Below the pieces are notes generated by a model that saw only the letters and a list, made by a program, of their open reading frames with translations, had not been told where the DNA came from and ran no database searches. This document shows, one piece after another, positions 15,141 to 22,932 of a DNA stretch of 37,129 nucleotides. Made by a program: the position numbers and the translations under genes. Position 1 is the first letter of the stretch, and the number at the start of each line of letters is the position of its first letter. Source of the DNA: Muribaculaceae bacterium (GTDB lineage Bacteria > Bacteroidota > Bacteroidia > Bacteroidales > Muribaculaceae); assembly GCA_009775355.1 (NCBI GenBank), contig VSPN01000007.1:1-37129 (forward strand), given 5' to 3'.

Positions 15141-16448
15141 TCATGAACTGACAGTCTGCTGTTTGTTGTCCAATGACGTCTTCTGCAGCACAGTCTTTAC
15201 CATGTTCACTATATTGCGGTTCATGTCTCTTTCCCGATTCTCATATATGCACGATATGACGCCTTTATTTCTCAGCATGTTCTCTCTCTTGGATACGCAT
15301 GGACCGAAGCACAGAGGAAGATAGCGGCAACTGTTGCATTCTTTCTGCTTCTCGCCGAACAGACCGGGGGAGTAATACTCCGACATATCCTCGCCCCATA
15401 CAATCGTTCCGTCATCCTGAAGAACTCCGGGTGCATCCTCCGGAGAATGGTTGTCGCATTTGCCTACATATCCTTGCGGGAATATGCAATCAAAATGCTC
15501 GTAGTCGGCATAACATACACCCGAGGTGTAGAGCGTAGAATACATTCCTGATGCCACACCTTTTCTGAAAAGCTCGTCTACATCTTTACTGTCGGAAAGC
15601 GATGTGTCTTCCTGCCAGACCTTGAAGATTGTGAAAGCAATATTTTTTCTTACCTCCGGGTTGAGTTTGTTTTCAAGATCGCGGAATATCATTCCGGGTC
15701 GAAGATTGTCTTTTGTATAATTGAATCTCAGACTGACAGATGTGTGACGCGCTATCAGGTTGATGTTGTCAAGGGTTCTGTCATAGGCGGATATTCTGCC
15801 AAGTTTCTTGATGGAATTGTGCATTTTTCTGTCGCCGTCGAGGGTGATCTGGTAGTGTCCGATTCCGGCCTCTCGAAGAGACTCTATGCGTTCAGGATTG
15901 AGCAAAGTTCCGTTTGTTGTGATGGATGAGGAAAAGGATTTTCCGAGTTCCTTGGTAAGATCCCGTGCGAAGACTGTCAGTTCAAGGAGCTTGTCATATG
16001 CAAGAAGAGGTTCGCCGCCGAACCATGCAAGATGAAAATCCTTTATTTTGTCATTGTCCAGTTTTCGTTTGACAAGACTCTTGATCTTCTCGAATGTCCG
16101 ATCGTCCATGAAAAGATTCTCATGATTCTGAGTGCAATACCAGCATCTAAGATTGCACTGATATGTCGGAAGAACCATCAGATAATATTGGTGCCCCACT
16201 CTTTTGCTCTCAAACTTGCGGCGTATTACATCTGCTTCATTGACCGCATCGTCGATAATGAAGCCCTGTGACATCATTCTGCCAATGAATGTGCCGTAGA
16301 TTTCCCGGTTGGTATCCGGATTGTCTATTATTTTTTTATAAGCATCAGCATTGGATCGCGAAACTTTGAAAAATGCCTCTGTTATCCCATTGACAAAAAG
16401 CACATTTTCTCCGAAAGGTATCATATAGTTGTACTCGCTTGCTTTCAT
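15141..16448 (-). CDS. Radical SAM/SPASM peptide maturase
   Basis: A 435-residue protein. Residues 1-85 form an N-terminal domain of the kind seen in peptide-modifying radical SAM enzymes (MIPFGENVLFVNGITEAFF). The radical SAM core has C98-x3-C102-x2-C105 for the 4Fe-4S cluster and WFGGEP at 142-147. The C-terminal SPASM domain has all seven expected cysteines: C312-x13-G-x4-C331, then C371-x2-C374-x5-C380-x3-C384-x15-C400, for auxiliary clusters. Such enzymes crosslink or rearrange peptide side chains, or act as sulfatase maturases; no sulfatase is present, while a GG peptide gene is downstream. The class is sure, the substrate inferred. Confidence 0.9.
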   Translation of the reverse strand: MKASEYNYMIPFGENVLFVNGITEAFFKVSRSNADAYKKIIDNPDTNREIYGTFIGRMMSQGFIIDDAVNEADVIRRKFESKRVGHQYYLMVLPTYQCNLRCWYCTQNHENLFMDDRTFEKIKSLVKRKLDNDKIKDFHLAWFGGEPLLAYDKLLELTVFARDLTKELGKSFSSSITTNGTLLNPERIESLREAGIGHYQITLDGDRKMHNSIKKLGRISAYDRTLDNINLIARHTSVSLRFNYTKDNLRPGMIFRDLENKLNPEVRKNIAFTIFKVWQEDTSLSDSKDVDELFRKGVASGMYSTLYTSGVCYADYEHFDCIFPQGYVGKCDNHSPEDAPGVLQDDGTIVWGEDMSEYYSPGLFGEKQKECNSCRYLPLCFGPCVSKRENMLRNKGVISCIYENRERDMNRNIVNMVKTVLQKTSLDNKQQTVSS

Positions 16449-16710
16449 ACGCAGATTTTGTTATGTGAGTGTTACATCCGGATAATTATTTTCTCAGAAT
16501 TATGTATCCAGTATACGAGACTTCCGACGTGCTAAGACTGATGCGGTTTTCCTCTTCCCATTCCTCGGAGTGTATTGTCAGTCCGACATGAAACAACTGG
16601 ATCGAACAGGTCGTTTTCTGGCGTGATTGTCATACACCCGAGTGACAGGCAACCCATTGCCATGTGTACAAGTATTATTTGTATTTGTCATGGTTTATGA
16701 TGTTAGTTGT
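16449..16710 (-). promoter_or_regulatory. Leader region of the maturase operon
   Basis: About 260 nt between the predicted transcription start (near 16710) and the maturase ATG. It holds a small frame (16578-16691), a hairpin GGCAA/TTGCC (16648-16661), and a second frame without a clear start that ends about 50 nt before the maturase and encodes an acidic tail finishing in YTGYIILRK. This second frame could be the remnant of a former gene. No riboswitch class is recognised. Confidence 0.4.
16578..16691 (-). CDS. Small leader reading frame, 37 residues
   Basis: ATG at 16691, about 20 nt after the predicted start of transcription, with a TGA at 16578-16580. The product begins MTNTNNTCTHGNGLP and ends SSCFMSD; the middle is basic. 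It has no GG leader motif and resembles no known family. It could be a regulatory leader peptide, a gene fragment or chance. Its coding sequence contains the GGCAA/TTGCC hairpin. Confidence 0.25.
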   Translation of the reverse strand: MTNTNNTCTHGNGLPVTRVYDNHARKRPVRSSCFMSD

Positions 16711-16715
16711 ATCGG

Positions 16716-16746
16716 CAAATATATGGAAAAATTTACAATTGTCAAA
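16716..16746 (-). promoter_or_regulatory. Promoter of the maturase-barrel-peptide operon
   Basis: TTTG (16743-16746, minus strand), 19-nt spacer, TATATTTG (16716-16723): an exact match to the Bacteroidetes consensus. Three phased 11-bp repeats lie about 30 bp upstream of the -33 box. Confidence 0.75.
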
Positions 16747-16776
16747 AAATAATTGTAAGATTTTTGTACAACAATA

Positions 16777-16809
16777 AAAAATCGCACAAAAATCGCACAA
16801 AAATCGCAC
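16777..16809. repeat. Three 11-bp direct repeats upstream of the promoter
   Basis: AAAAATCGCAC occurs three times in perfect succession (16777-16787, 16788-16798, 16799-16809), followed by a partial copy. One unit is about one helical turn, so all copies face the same side of the DNA. Position upstream of the -33 box suits a regulator binding array or an A-tract activating element. A second 11-bp spacing appears nearby, where CGTGCATG occurs at 16843 and 16854. Confidence 0.85.
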
Positions 16810-16956
16810 AAAATGCATTCGGGGTCGAGAATCCATTTCGGGCGTGCATGCATCGTGCATGTATTGACGGCGCGGACGGACTGGGAGCAGCGGCTCTCTA
16901 CTTGACTGTGTTGTCGTCTTATTAGATCCTATCCCATAAAAATGTTAATACAGAGG

Positions 16957-17050
16957 TCGCAGCTTCCGGTTTGGTTTGGCCTTGCAGGTGAAGAATCATA
17001 GCACGCTATGCGATTGAACCAGCAAGGTCAAAGATGGCCGGAAGCTACGA
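16957..17050. repeat. Long imperfect palindrome, possible MITE or IS remnant
   Basis: Arms AGCTTCCGG (16961-16969) and CCGGAAGCT (17038-17046), then CCTTGC and GCAAGG, then GGT/ACC and AATC/GATT, close on a perfect centre CATAGC-AC-GCTATG. The whole 94-bp unit can form one long hairpin. It has no gene and no T-run. It lies at the pyruvate kinase edge of the AT-rich island, which fits a mobile-element relic. Confidence 0.6.
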
Positions 17051-17141
17051 TGATGCACCAACATGATTAGCGGGATGGGTGTTCATTTTTGTTAACTAAA
17101 TTTAGAGCTTGTTTAATAATAAATGTTACTGACAAATTCGG

Positions 17142-17173
17142 TTTGGCTGTCTCGCCAAAAGTCTGTAATTTTG
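17142..17173 (+). promoter_or_regulatory. Promoter of pyruvate kinase
   Basis: TTTG (17142-17145), 20-nt spacer, TAATTTTG (17166-17173); exact consensus. The start would be near 17180, about 25 nt before the ATG. Confidence 0.85.
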
Positions 17174-17204
17174 TATTCCGAAAACAAGTAGACAAATTAA
17201 GGTT

Positions 17205-18623
17205 ATGCGGAAATATACCAAGATCGTCGCAACCGTTTCCGACAAGCGGTGCGATACGCAATTTATAAAGTCACTGGCTGAAGCCGGCGTAAACGTGGTG
17301 CGCATGAATTCGGCGCATCTCGACTTCGAAGGTTTCAGGACTATTGTGGAAAACACACGCAAGGCATCTCCTGCCCTCGCGATAATGATGGATACGAAAG
17401 GCCCTGAGATAAGAACCACAGTAACTGCCGACGGCAATCCGGTCACATTTCTGACCGGAGATGTCGTGAAGATCTCGGGCGATCCCGAAGGCAGCACCAC
17501 TCGTGAGGCCATCTGCCTCAATTACCCTTCGATAGCAGCGGTTCTTACCGCTGGCAACAGAATTCTGATCGACGACGGAGAAGTGGCCTTCAAGGTCATT
17601 GGTTCTGATGATGGTGTGCTTACCGCAGTTGCTGAGAACGACGGTGTGCTCGGTTCGAGAAAAAGTGTCAATCTTCCAGGTGTGAGCATTGATCTTCCGG
17701 CAGTCACTGAGCGTGACCGGAGAAACATCGGTTATGCCGTCGAGCTGGGAGTTGACTTCATAGCGCATTCCTTTGTGCGTTCAGCAGCCGATGTCAGGGA
17801 AGTGCAGGAGATTCTTGATTCATATGGCGCCGACACCAAGATTATTTCAAAGATCGAGAACCAGGAGGGCATCGACAATTTTGACGGTATTCTCGACGCC
17901 TCCTACGGCATTATGGTGGCTCGCGGAGACCTCGGCATCGAGGTTCCCGCCGAGCGTATACCCGGTATACAGGCGATGCTGATACGAAAGTGTATCACAG
18001 CCCACAAGCCTGTGATCGTTGCCACGCAGATGCTCCACACCATGATCGAGCATCCGCGCCCGACACGTGCCGAGATCTCCGATGTGGCCAACGCCGTCTA
18101 CCAGCGTGCCGACGCCATGATGCTTTCGGGCGAGACCGCATACGGCAAGTATCCGGTCGAGGCCGTCCGCACCATGACAAGTGTGGCGAGAGAAGTGGAG
18201 TCATCGCTGCGCGACAACATGGACGTTCCTCCCCTTGTGGACCGCGACATCACATCCTTCCTCGCTCATGAGGCGGTTCTGTCGGAGACCAGGCTCAACA
18301 CCAAGGCGATCTTCACCGACGCCTACCGTGGAGTGTCGGCCCGCTTCATCGCCTCGTTCCGAGGCAACAACCCCACATTCGCGATATGCCACAATCAGGG
18401 TGTAATGCGCTGGCTTGCCCTTAGCTATGGTGTGACAGCGTATCTGATCCCGGAATCGGAAGGGTTCACTCCCGGGCATTCCACGCAGGCCGTGCGCCAG
18501 ATCGTAAAAGATGACCATATCGGCGAGAATGACCGCATAGCTTATCTGACCGGCACACGTGACGGCGCCCGCGCACTCGAGATCCTCACGCCCGCCGAAC
18601 TCTTCGCCGAAGAAAACCAGTAG
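17205..18623 (+). CDS. pyk: Pyruvate kinase
   Basis: Converts phosphoenolpyruvate and ADP to pyruvate and ATP. The 472-residue product has the (beta/alpha)8 barrel with MRKYTKIVATVSDKR, MMDTKGPEIRTT, the catalytic region KIENQEGIDNFDGI, the MVARGDLGIEVP motif and MLSGETAYGKYPVEAV. The small B domain follows the GPEIR segment, and a C-terminal allosteric domain is present (NTKAIFTDAYRGVSARFIASFR). Length and motifs are normal. The gene begins 25 nt after its predicted transcription start and is convergent with the hydrolase gene. Confidence 0.97.
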   Translation: MRKYTKIVATVSDKRCDTQFIKSLAEAGVNVVRMNSAHLDFEGFRTIVENTRKASPALAIMMDTKGPEIRTTVTADGNPVTFLTGDVVKISGDPEGSTTREAICLNYPSIAAVLTAGNRILIDDGEVAFKVIGSDDGVLTAVAENDGVLGSRKSVNLPGVSIDLPAVTERDRRNIGYAVELGVDFIAHSFVRSAADVREVQEILDSYGADTKIISKIENQEGIDNFDGILDASYGIMVARGDLGIEVPAERIPGIQAMLIRKCITAHKPVIVATQMLHTMIEHPRPTRAEISDVANAVYQRADAMMLSGETAYGKYPVEAVRTMTSVAREVESSLRDNMDVPPLVDRDITSFLAHEAVLSETRLNTKAIFTDAYRGVSARFIASFRGNNPTFAICHNQGVMRWLALSYGVTAYLIPESEGFTPGHSTQAVRQIVKDDHIGENDRIAYLTGTRDGARALEILTPAELFAEENQ

Positions 18624-18624
18624 G

Positions 18625-18659
18625 CAGTGTGGGAAGCGGTCTTGGAACTTGCTTCCTGC
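18625..18659. terminator. Possible stem between convergent genes
   Basis: GGAAGC (18632-18637) and GCTTCC (18651-18656) can pair in the 36-bp gap between pyruvate kinase and the hydrolase. No T-run follows on either strand, so terminator function is uncertain. Confidence 0.3.
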
Positions 18660-19712
18660 TTATGGTGCGAATGTGCGCAGGAATCTGAAGATTGTGTCGT
18701 ATGCGGCGGCGCGTGGCCCCGGCTCTGAAAGTATGAGGTCATGAATGCCGGAGTCGATGGTGCAGACCATGCGTTCGTGGCCGAGTCTGAGACCGCGCTC
18801 CCGGATCATCGCAGGGCCGAGCACCGCGTCGCCGGTCTGAAATTCCGGAGTCCATCCGCATCCCTCGATCTTGCGGCTGCTGTGCATCACAAGGATCGGC
18901 ACCGATATATCTCCGCGCTTTTTCATCAGCCTGCTCTGCGCGCTGTTGATGGCGCCGACCCAGCTGAATGTGACCGGAGGAGAATATGTCATTTTCCAGT
19001 CCGTGTTGTATTCCCACTGGCCGTGGTATTGCTTGAGAAGACTGTAGGCGTATCCGTCGCAGTGCGCCTGGGTGATCTTGGAGTTCTTGAATATCTTGCC
19101 GAGAAACCCCACTGTCGGTGCCCCGATGTCGCGCATGAACGCATTGTAGTTCCATTCGAGAAAAGGAGAGTCGGTGACAACTCTGTCGACTCCGCATTCC
19201 TTCCCCTTCTCGGCTGCGAAATAGAGCACGGTCAGACCTCCTGTGGAGTGTCCCGAGAGAGTTATGTCGGTATTGCCGTCGCGGCGGATCTGTGCGAGAG
19301 CCGAGTCGATGTCGGCGAAATACTCCCGCATGTCGCGCACGTTGAACGGATATTGCCACGGTTCGCGGCTGCGCCCGTAGCGTCGCAGATCGACAGCATA
19401 GAAGTCGTAGCCCGAGTCGACGAATATGCGCCCCATCTCTGACTGGAAGAAGTAATCGTTGAATCCGTGCACATACAGATACGCCCGGCCTGTGGGGCGC
19501 GGATTTATGAGCCGCACGATAGTTGATCTGCACGGCCCGTCGAAGGCCTCGCCATGGTTGACATAGCGTGCCTCGTAGCCGGCAAGGATGTCGGCGTGCC
19601 ATGTGGTGTCGGTCTCGGGTGTCTTCGGACCGGTGTACTTTTCGTTCACATCCCAGCTGTAGGCGGCCAGAACAATGGCCGTCAGAAGAATAAATACGGG
19701 CAGTTTTCTCAT
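18660..19712 (-). CDS. Alpha/beta hydrolase, serine aminopeptidase S33 type
   Basis: A 350-residue protein starting at MRKLPVFILLTAIVLAAYS, a signal sequence or N-terminal anchor; the 23 codons further upstream in frame are unlike the family. The hydrolase core has an oxyanion segment YVHGFNDYFF, the nucleophile elbow SGHSTGG, a late acidic residue region (VPILVMHSSRKIEG), and the histidine in DSGIHDLILSEPG. This is the monoacylglycerol-lipase/S33 pattern. The substrate is unknown; an envelope-facing lipase or esterase is plausible. It is transcribed away from the relA gene. Confidence 0.85.
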   Translation of the reverse strand: MRKLPVFILLTAIVLAAYSWDVNEKYTGPKTPETDTTWHADILAGYEARYVNHGEAFDGPCRSTIVRLINPRPTGRAYLYVHGFNDYFFQSEMGRIFVDSGYDFYAVDLRRYGRSREPWQYPFNVRDMREYFADIDSALAQIRRDGNTDITLSGHSTGGLTVLYFAAEKGKECGVDRVVTDSPFLEWNYNAFMRDIGAPTVGFLGKIFKNSKITQAHCDGYAYSLLKQYHGQWEYNTDWKMTYSPPVTFSWVGAINSAQSRLMKKRGDISVPILVMHSSRKIEGCGWTPEFQTGDAVLGPAMIRERGLRLGHERMVCTIDSGIHDLILSEPGPRAAAYDTIFRFLRTFAP

Positions 19713-19841
19713 AATGTTACAGTGGTCTTGAAAGAGTGCGTGCGAATGCCCTCTGACAATATAACAACAAAATACAGGCATGTTGTCTGCATGTTCCGCA
19801 TTTTTTGAAGTAATTAAACCTCTTCTTTATGTTTTTTGGTA

Positions 19842-19865
19842 AATCCGGTTTTTGCGAACCGGATT
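19842..19865 (+). other. Palindrome upstream of the relA promoter
   Basis: AATCCGGTT (19842-19850) and AACCGGATT (19857-19865) form a 9-bp stem followed by a T-run. As a plus-strand terminator it would stop antisense read-through before relA; as DNA it overlaps the -33 region of the relA promoter and could be an operator. Confidence 0.5.
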
Positions 19866-19879
19866 TTTTGCTAACTTTG
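19851..19879 (+). promoter_or_regulatory. Candidate promoter of relA
   Basis: TAACTTTG at 19872-19879, followed by CATC, is a perfect -7 box. The nearest TTTG (19851-19854) is 17 nt away instead of 19-21, so the -33 match is imperfect. The start would be near 19886, about 30 nt before the ATG. Confidence 0.55.
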
Positions 19880-19916
19880 CATCACACGACGTGCCCTGTC
19901 TGAATATATTTTAGCT

Positions 19917-22124
19917 ATGGAAACGAATATCACTGACACCCTGAATCTCGCAGAAAGAAAGGTTCTTTTCTCTCTTGCATCACGTCTGCGGTCTCTACTT
20001 GAAGGCCGTCTCACTCCTGAGGAGATCGCATCTCTTTCCGCAGTGCTCCGCGAATCAATGCGCCGCAGTCTCTCCGCTCACGATGAAAAGGGGCTTCCGG
20101 TAGCGGAGCTTACGCTCAAGACCGCAATAGCTTTTGCCGAGATGGTCGATCCTGACCACAACATACTTATAGCCATTCTACTGCATCCTCTTGTCAAGCA
20201 AGGGGTGTTGAGTGTGGAGGATGTGGAGTCGCTATGGGGTGCCGATATTGCCGGTCTGCATCGCGGGCTTGAGGAGGTGGCCCGCTTCAGCAACCGCAAT
20301 TCGGCCACCAATCAGGACAATTTCCGCGGTCTCGTCATCTCTCTGGCTCACGATATCAGGGTCATCATAATGATGATAGTCAAGAGTCTCGTGCTGATGC
20401 GGAGCATCAATCTGCATCCCGACGACGCATGGGTGCGCAATGTGGCCTTCGAGGCCAACTGTCTTTATGCCCAGCTCGCGCACAGGCTCGGGCTCTATAA
20501 GATAAAGGGTGAGCTTGAGGATCTGTCGCTCAAATACACCAACCGTGAGATATACACGCAGATAGCGCACAAGCTGAATGCGACAAAGCGTTCTCGCGAG
20601 GCTTATATCAAGGCATTTATCGATCCTGTCAGAAGCGAGCTGGAGAAAGCCGGCCTGAAATTCGAGATAAAAGGACGCACCAAATCGATTTCCTCGATCT
20701 GGAACAAGATGAGGAAGCAGAAAGTCGACCTGCCCGGCATTTACGACCTTTTCGCCATACGCGTCATTCTTGATTCGGAGGGCGCGAAGGAGAAAAGCGA
20801 CTGCTGGCTTGCCTATTCGATTGTCGCAGACATGTACACCGCCAACCCGGCCCGTATGCGCGACTGGATCTCGATTCCCAAAAGCAACGGCTACGAATCG
20901 CTTCACGCCACTGTGATGGGACCCGACAACAAGTGGGTAGAGGTGCAGTTCCGCACACGACGCATGGATCTTGTGGCCGAGAAAGGTCTTGCCGCCCATT
21001 GGCGCTACAAAGGGGGAAAGGCTGACGGCACCGACCAGTGGATGAACAATATCCGCGACATACTCGAGACTGCCGATGCCGGGCCGATGCAGCTGATGAA
21101 GAACATCCACATGGATCCGTTCGGCAAGGAGGTGTTCGCGTTCACTCCGAAAGGCGACCTTTTCAGACTCTCCGGAGGCGCTACCGTGCTCGACTTCGCT
21201 TTCCATATCCACTCGAATGTCGGAGCGAGATGCACAGGCGCTATCGTCAACGGCCAGCTCCGTAAACTGAATTACAAGATACAGAACGGAGATACGGTCG
21301 AGATCGTCACCGCCGCCTCGCAGACTCCCAAGCAGGAATGGCTCAATATAGTCACCTCCTCCAAGGCCCGCAACAAGATCAAGCAAAGCCTCAACGAAGA
21401 GAAGCAGCGACTTGCCGATCTCGGCAAGGAGGCTCTGGCGCGGCGTGCCAAAAACCGGAAGATCGAGCTGGAGGAGGCCGTGATCATGAAGCTTATCAAG
21501 AAGATGGGCTATAAGTTCGCGCTCGACTTCTATGCCGATATCGGCGCAGACAAGGTTGATCCGGGGCGGTTCCTCAATTCATACACGGCGTTTCTCTCGC
21601 CGCAGTCGGAGGCTGAACATGTGTCGGCCGAGGAGTTCGAGATCCGCCAGAACGATGATTCCGCCGGCGCCCGCAGCGACGTGCTTGTGATAGGGGAGAA
21701 GTCGATCGACGGTCTCAGCTACCGATTTGCCAAATGCTGCAACCCGATATATGGCGATGACGTGTTCGGTTTCATATCAAGCGATGGCGTGGTGAAGATC
21801 CATAAGAATTCATGTCCCAACGCGGCGCATATAAAGGAGCGTTATCCTTATCGCGTGATCCGTGCGGACTGGAGCGGCAAGACCGGGCAGATGCTGCCGG
21901 CCACTCTCAGGGTGGTGGGCAATGACGACATCGGTATCGTTACCAACATCACGTCGATCATCTCGCACGAGCAGGGAGTCGCGCTCCGCAACATCTCGAT
22001 CGATTCTCACGACGGCATGTTCCAGGGGTATCTCGTGATAGGGGTTTCCGACAACCGTCAGCTCACCACACTTGTTAAGAAGATAAAGACCGTGCGCGGC
22101 GTCAAGGACGTTGTCAGGGTCTGA
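19917..22124 (+). CDS. relA: RelA/SpoT-family (p)ppGpp synthetase with degenerate hydrolase domain
   Basis: A 735-residue long RSH protein. Residues 1-200 match the HD hydrolase domain, but the HD-ED motif reads HPLVKQG, and the later LADRLHNMRT-type motif reads IVKSLVLMRS, so the metal-binding residues appear lost. The synthetase domain is intact: GRTKSISSIWNKM, GIYDLFAIRVI, YESLHATV, VEVQFRTRRMD. A TGS domain (VFAFTPKGDLFRL), a conserved-cysteine domain (AKCCNPIYGDDVFG) and a C-terminal ACT domain follow. It is therefore probably a ribosome-linked ppGpp synthetase, with hydrolysis done by another RSH protein outside the window. A small lipoprotein gene follows by 16 nt. Confidence 0.93.
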   Translation: METNITDTLNLAERKVLFSLASRLRSLLEGRLTPEEIASLSAVLRESMRRSLSAHDEKGLPVAELTLKTAIAFAEMVDPDHNILIAILLHPLVKQGVLSVEDVESLWGADIAGLHRGLEEVARFSNRNSATNQDNFRGLVISLAHDIRVIIMMIVKSLVLMRSINLHPDDAWVRNVAFEANCLYAQLAHRLGLYKIKGELEDLSLKYTNREIYTQIAHKLNATKRSREAYIKAFIDPVRSELEKAGLKFEIKGRTKSISSIWNKMRKQKVDLPGIYDLFAIRVILDSEGAKEKSDCWLAYSIVADMYTANPARMRDWISIPKSNGYESLHATVMGPDNKWVEVQFRTRRMDLVAEKGLAAHWRYKGGKADGTDQWMNNIRDILETADAGPMQLMKNIHMDPFGKEVFAFTPKGDLFRLSGGATVLDFAFHIHSNVGARCTGAIVNGQLRKLNYKIQNGDTVEIVTAASQTPKQEWLNIVTSSKARNKIKQSLNEEKQRLADLGKEALARRAKNRKIELEEAVIMKLIKKMGYKFALDFYADIGADKVDPGRFLNSYTAFLSPQSEAEHVSAEEFEIRQNDDSAGARSDVLVIGEKSIDGLSYRFAKCCNPIYGDDVFGFISSDGVVKIHKNSCPNAAHIKERYPYRVIRADWSGKTGQMLPATLRVVGNDDIGIVTNITSIISHEQGVALRNISIDSHDGMFQGYLVIGVSDNRQLTTLVKKIKTVRGVKDVVRV

Positions 22125-22140
22125 CAATAATTACAAGGTT

Positions 22141-22866
22141 ATGAAGATAAAAAGATTATTTTTGGGCATTGCGGTCATCTCGCTCATGGGGTCATGTGTG
22201 TCGAGAACCGACGAGGGCGAGAAAGCGAAAGCCGATTATGACCGTGCATTGTCGGATTCGATAGAGATCATCAGACAGGAGATCGATTCGTGCGATTCAC
22301 GTATTTCAACGCTTCGTTCGCAGCTCAACGGATGGGTCGGCGATTTCGCCACAGTCTCCAATCCGAGAGAGGCCGGGTCATATATGATTCTGAATTCATT
22401 TAAAAACAAGTATCCGCTCTCTTCCACGGGTCTTGTGGCCAGGATCAACGACAACGGCCAGTTCGAGCTTGTGGCCGCCCTGTCGGGCAAGCCGTTCGAC
22501 TGTATCGTAGTGCAGGGGCCGGCCGATACAGCGACGTCGGCTGTCGTTCCCAACGACCAGGCTCTCAACTATCGCACCCCGGCTCTGACCACAGTCCTTT
22601 TCACCGGTCCGGCTGCCGATTCCATCGGTGATGTCATATCGGACAACGAGCTGAATCCTCTCAAGGTCACCTACATGCAGAGGAAGCCGGTGCAGTCGTG
22701 GAATATCCCGTCTGAAAACGCGCGCATGATAGCTTACACATATCTTTTCTACAAGAGCACGCGTGAGCTTAGCCGTCTTGAACGCCGGGTTCCGATGCTT
22801 CATGAGAAGATCAACCTGATCCGTCTGCACAAAGACCGCTCCGGTTCGGCTCAGGAAGGGGAGTGA
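22141..22866 (+). CDS. Hypothetical lipoprotein
   Basis: A 241-residue protein beginning MKIKRLFLGIAVISLMGSC, a lipoprotein signal with the lipobox LMGSC; an in-frame start 10 codons earlier would overlap relA and spoil this signal. After the Cys there is a charged segment, a coiled coil (ALSDSIEIIRQEIDSCDSRIS), a beta-rich middle with paired hydrophobic strands, and a C-terminal helix pair (STRELSRLERRVPMLHEKIN). I do not recognise the family. It follows relA by 16 nt and shares its terminator, so the two are probably one transcript. Likely facing the periplasm. Confidence 0.75.
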   Translation: MKIKRLFLGIAVISLMGSCVSRTDEGEKAKADYDRALSDSIEIIRQEIDSCDSRISTLRSQLNGWVGDFATVSNPREAGSYMILNSFKNKYPLSSTGLVARINDNGQFELVAALSGKPFDCIVVQGPADTATSAVVPNDQALNYRTPALTTVLFTGPAADSIGDVISDNELNPLKVTYMQRKPVQSWNIPSENARMIAYTYLFYKSTRELSRLERRVPMLHEKINLIRLHKDRSGSAQEGE

Positions 22867-22878
22867 TATAATAGAATT

Positions 22879-22914
22879 AAAGGCCGCTGATTCGATGGGA
22901 ATCAGCGGCCTTTT
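22879..22914. terminator. Bidirectional terminator
   Basis: A perfect 14-bp stem (AAAGGCCGCTGATT 22879-22892 with its complement 22900-22913) with A-run and T-run flanks serves both the relA-lipoprotein transcript and the convergent threonine dehydrogenase gene. Confidence 0.9.
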
Positions 22915-22932
22915 GTAGTTCTGGCGGGTGCT

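Noticed and set aside
16777..16809. CRISPR-like array
   Set aside because: The units are 11 bp without spacers; this is a simple tandem repeat.
16675..16860. A 61-residue minus-strand frame with repeated Cys/Phe stretches
   Set aside because: It runs through the 11-bp repeats and the maturase promoter; the repetitive residues are only the translation of the repeats.
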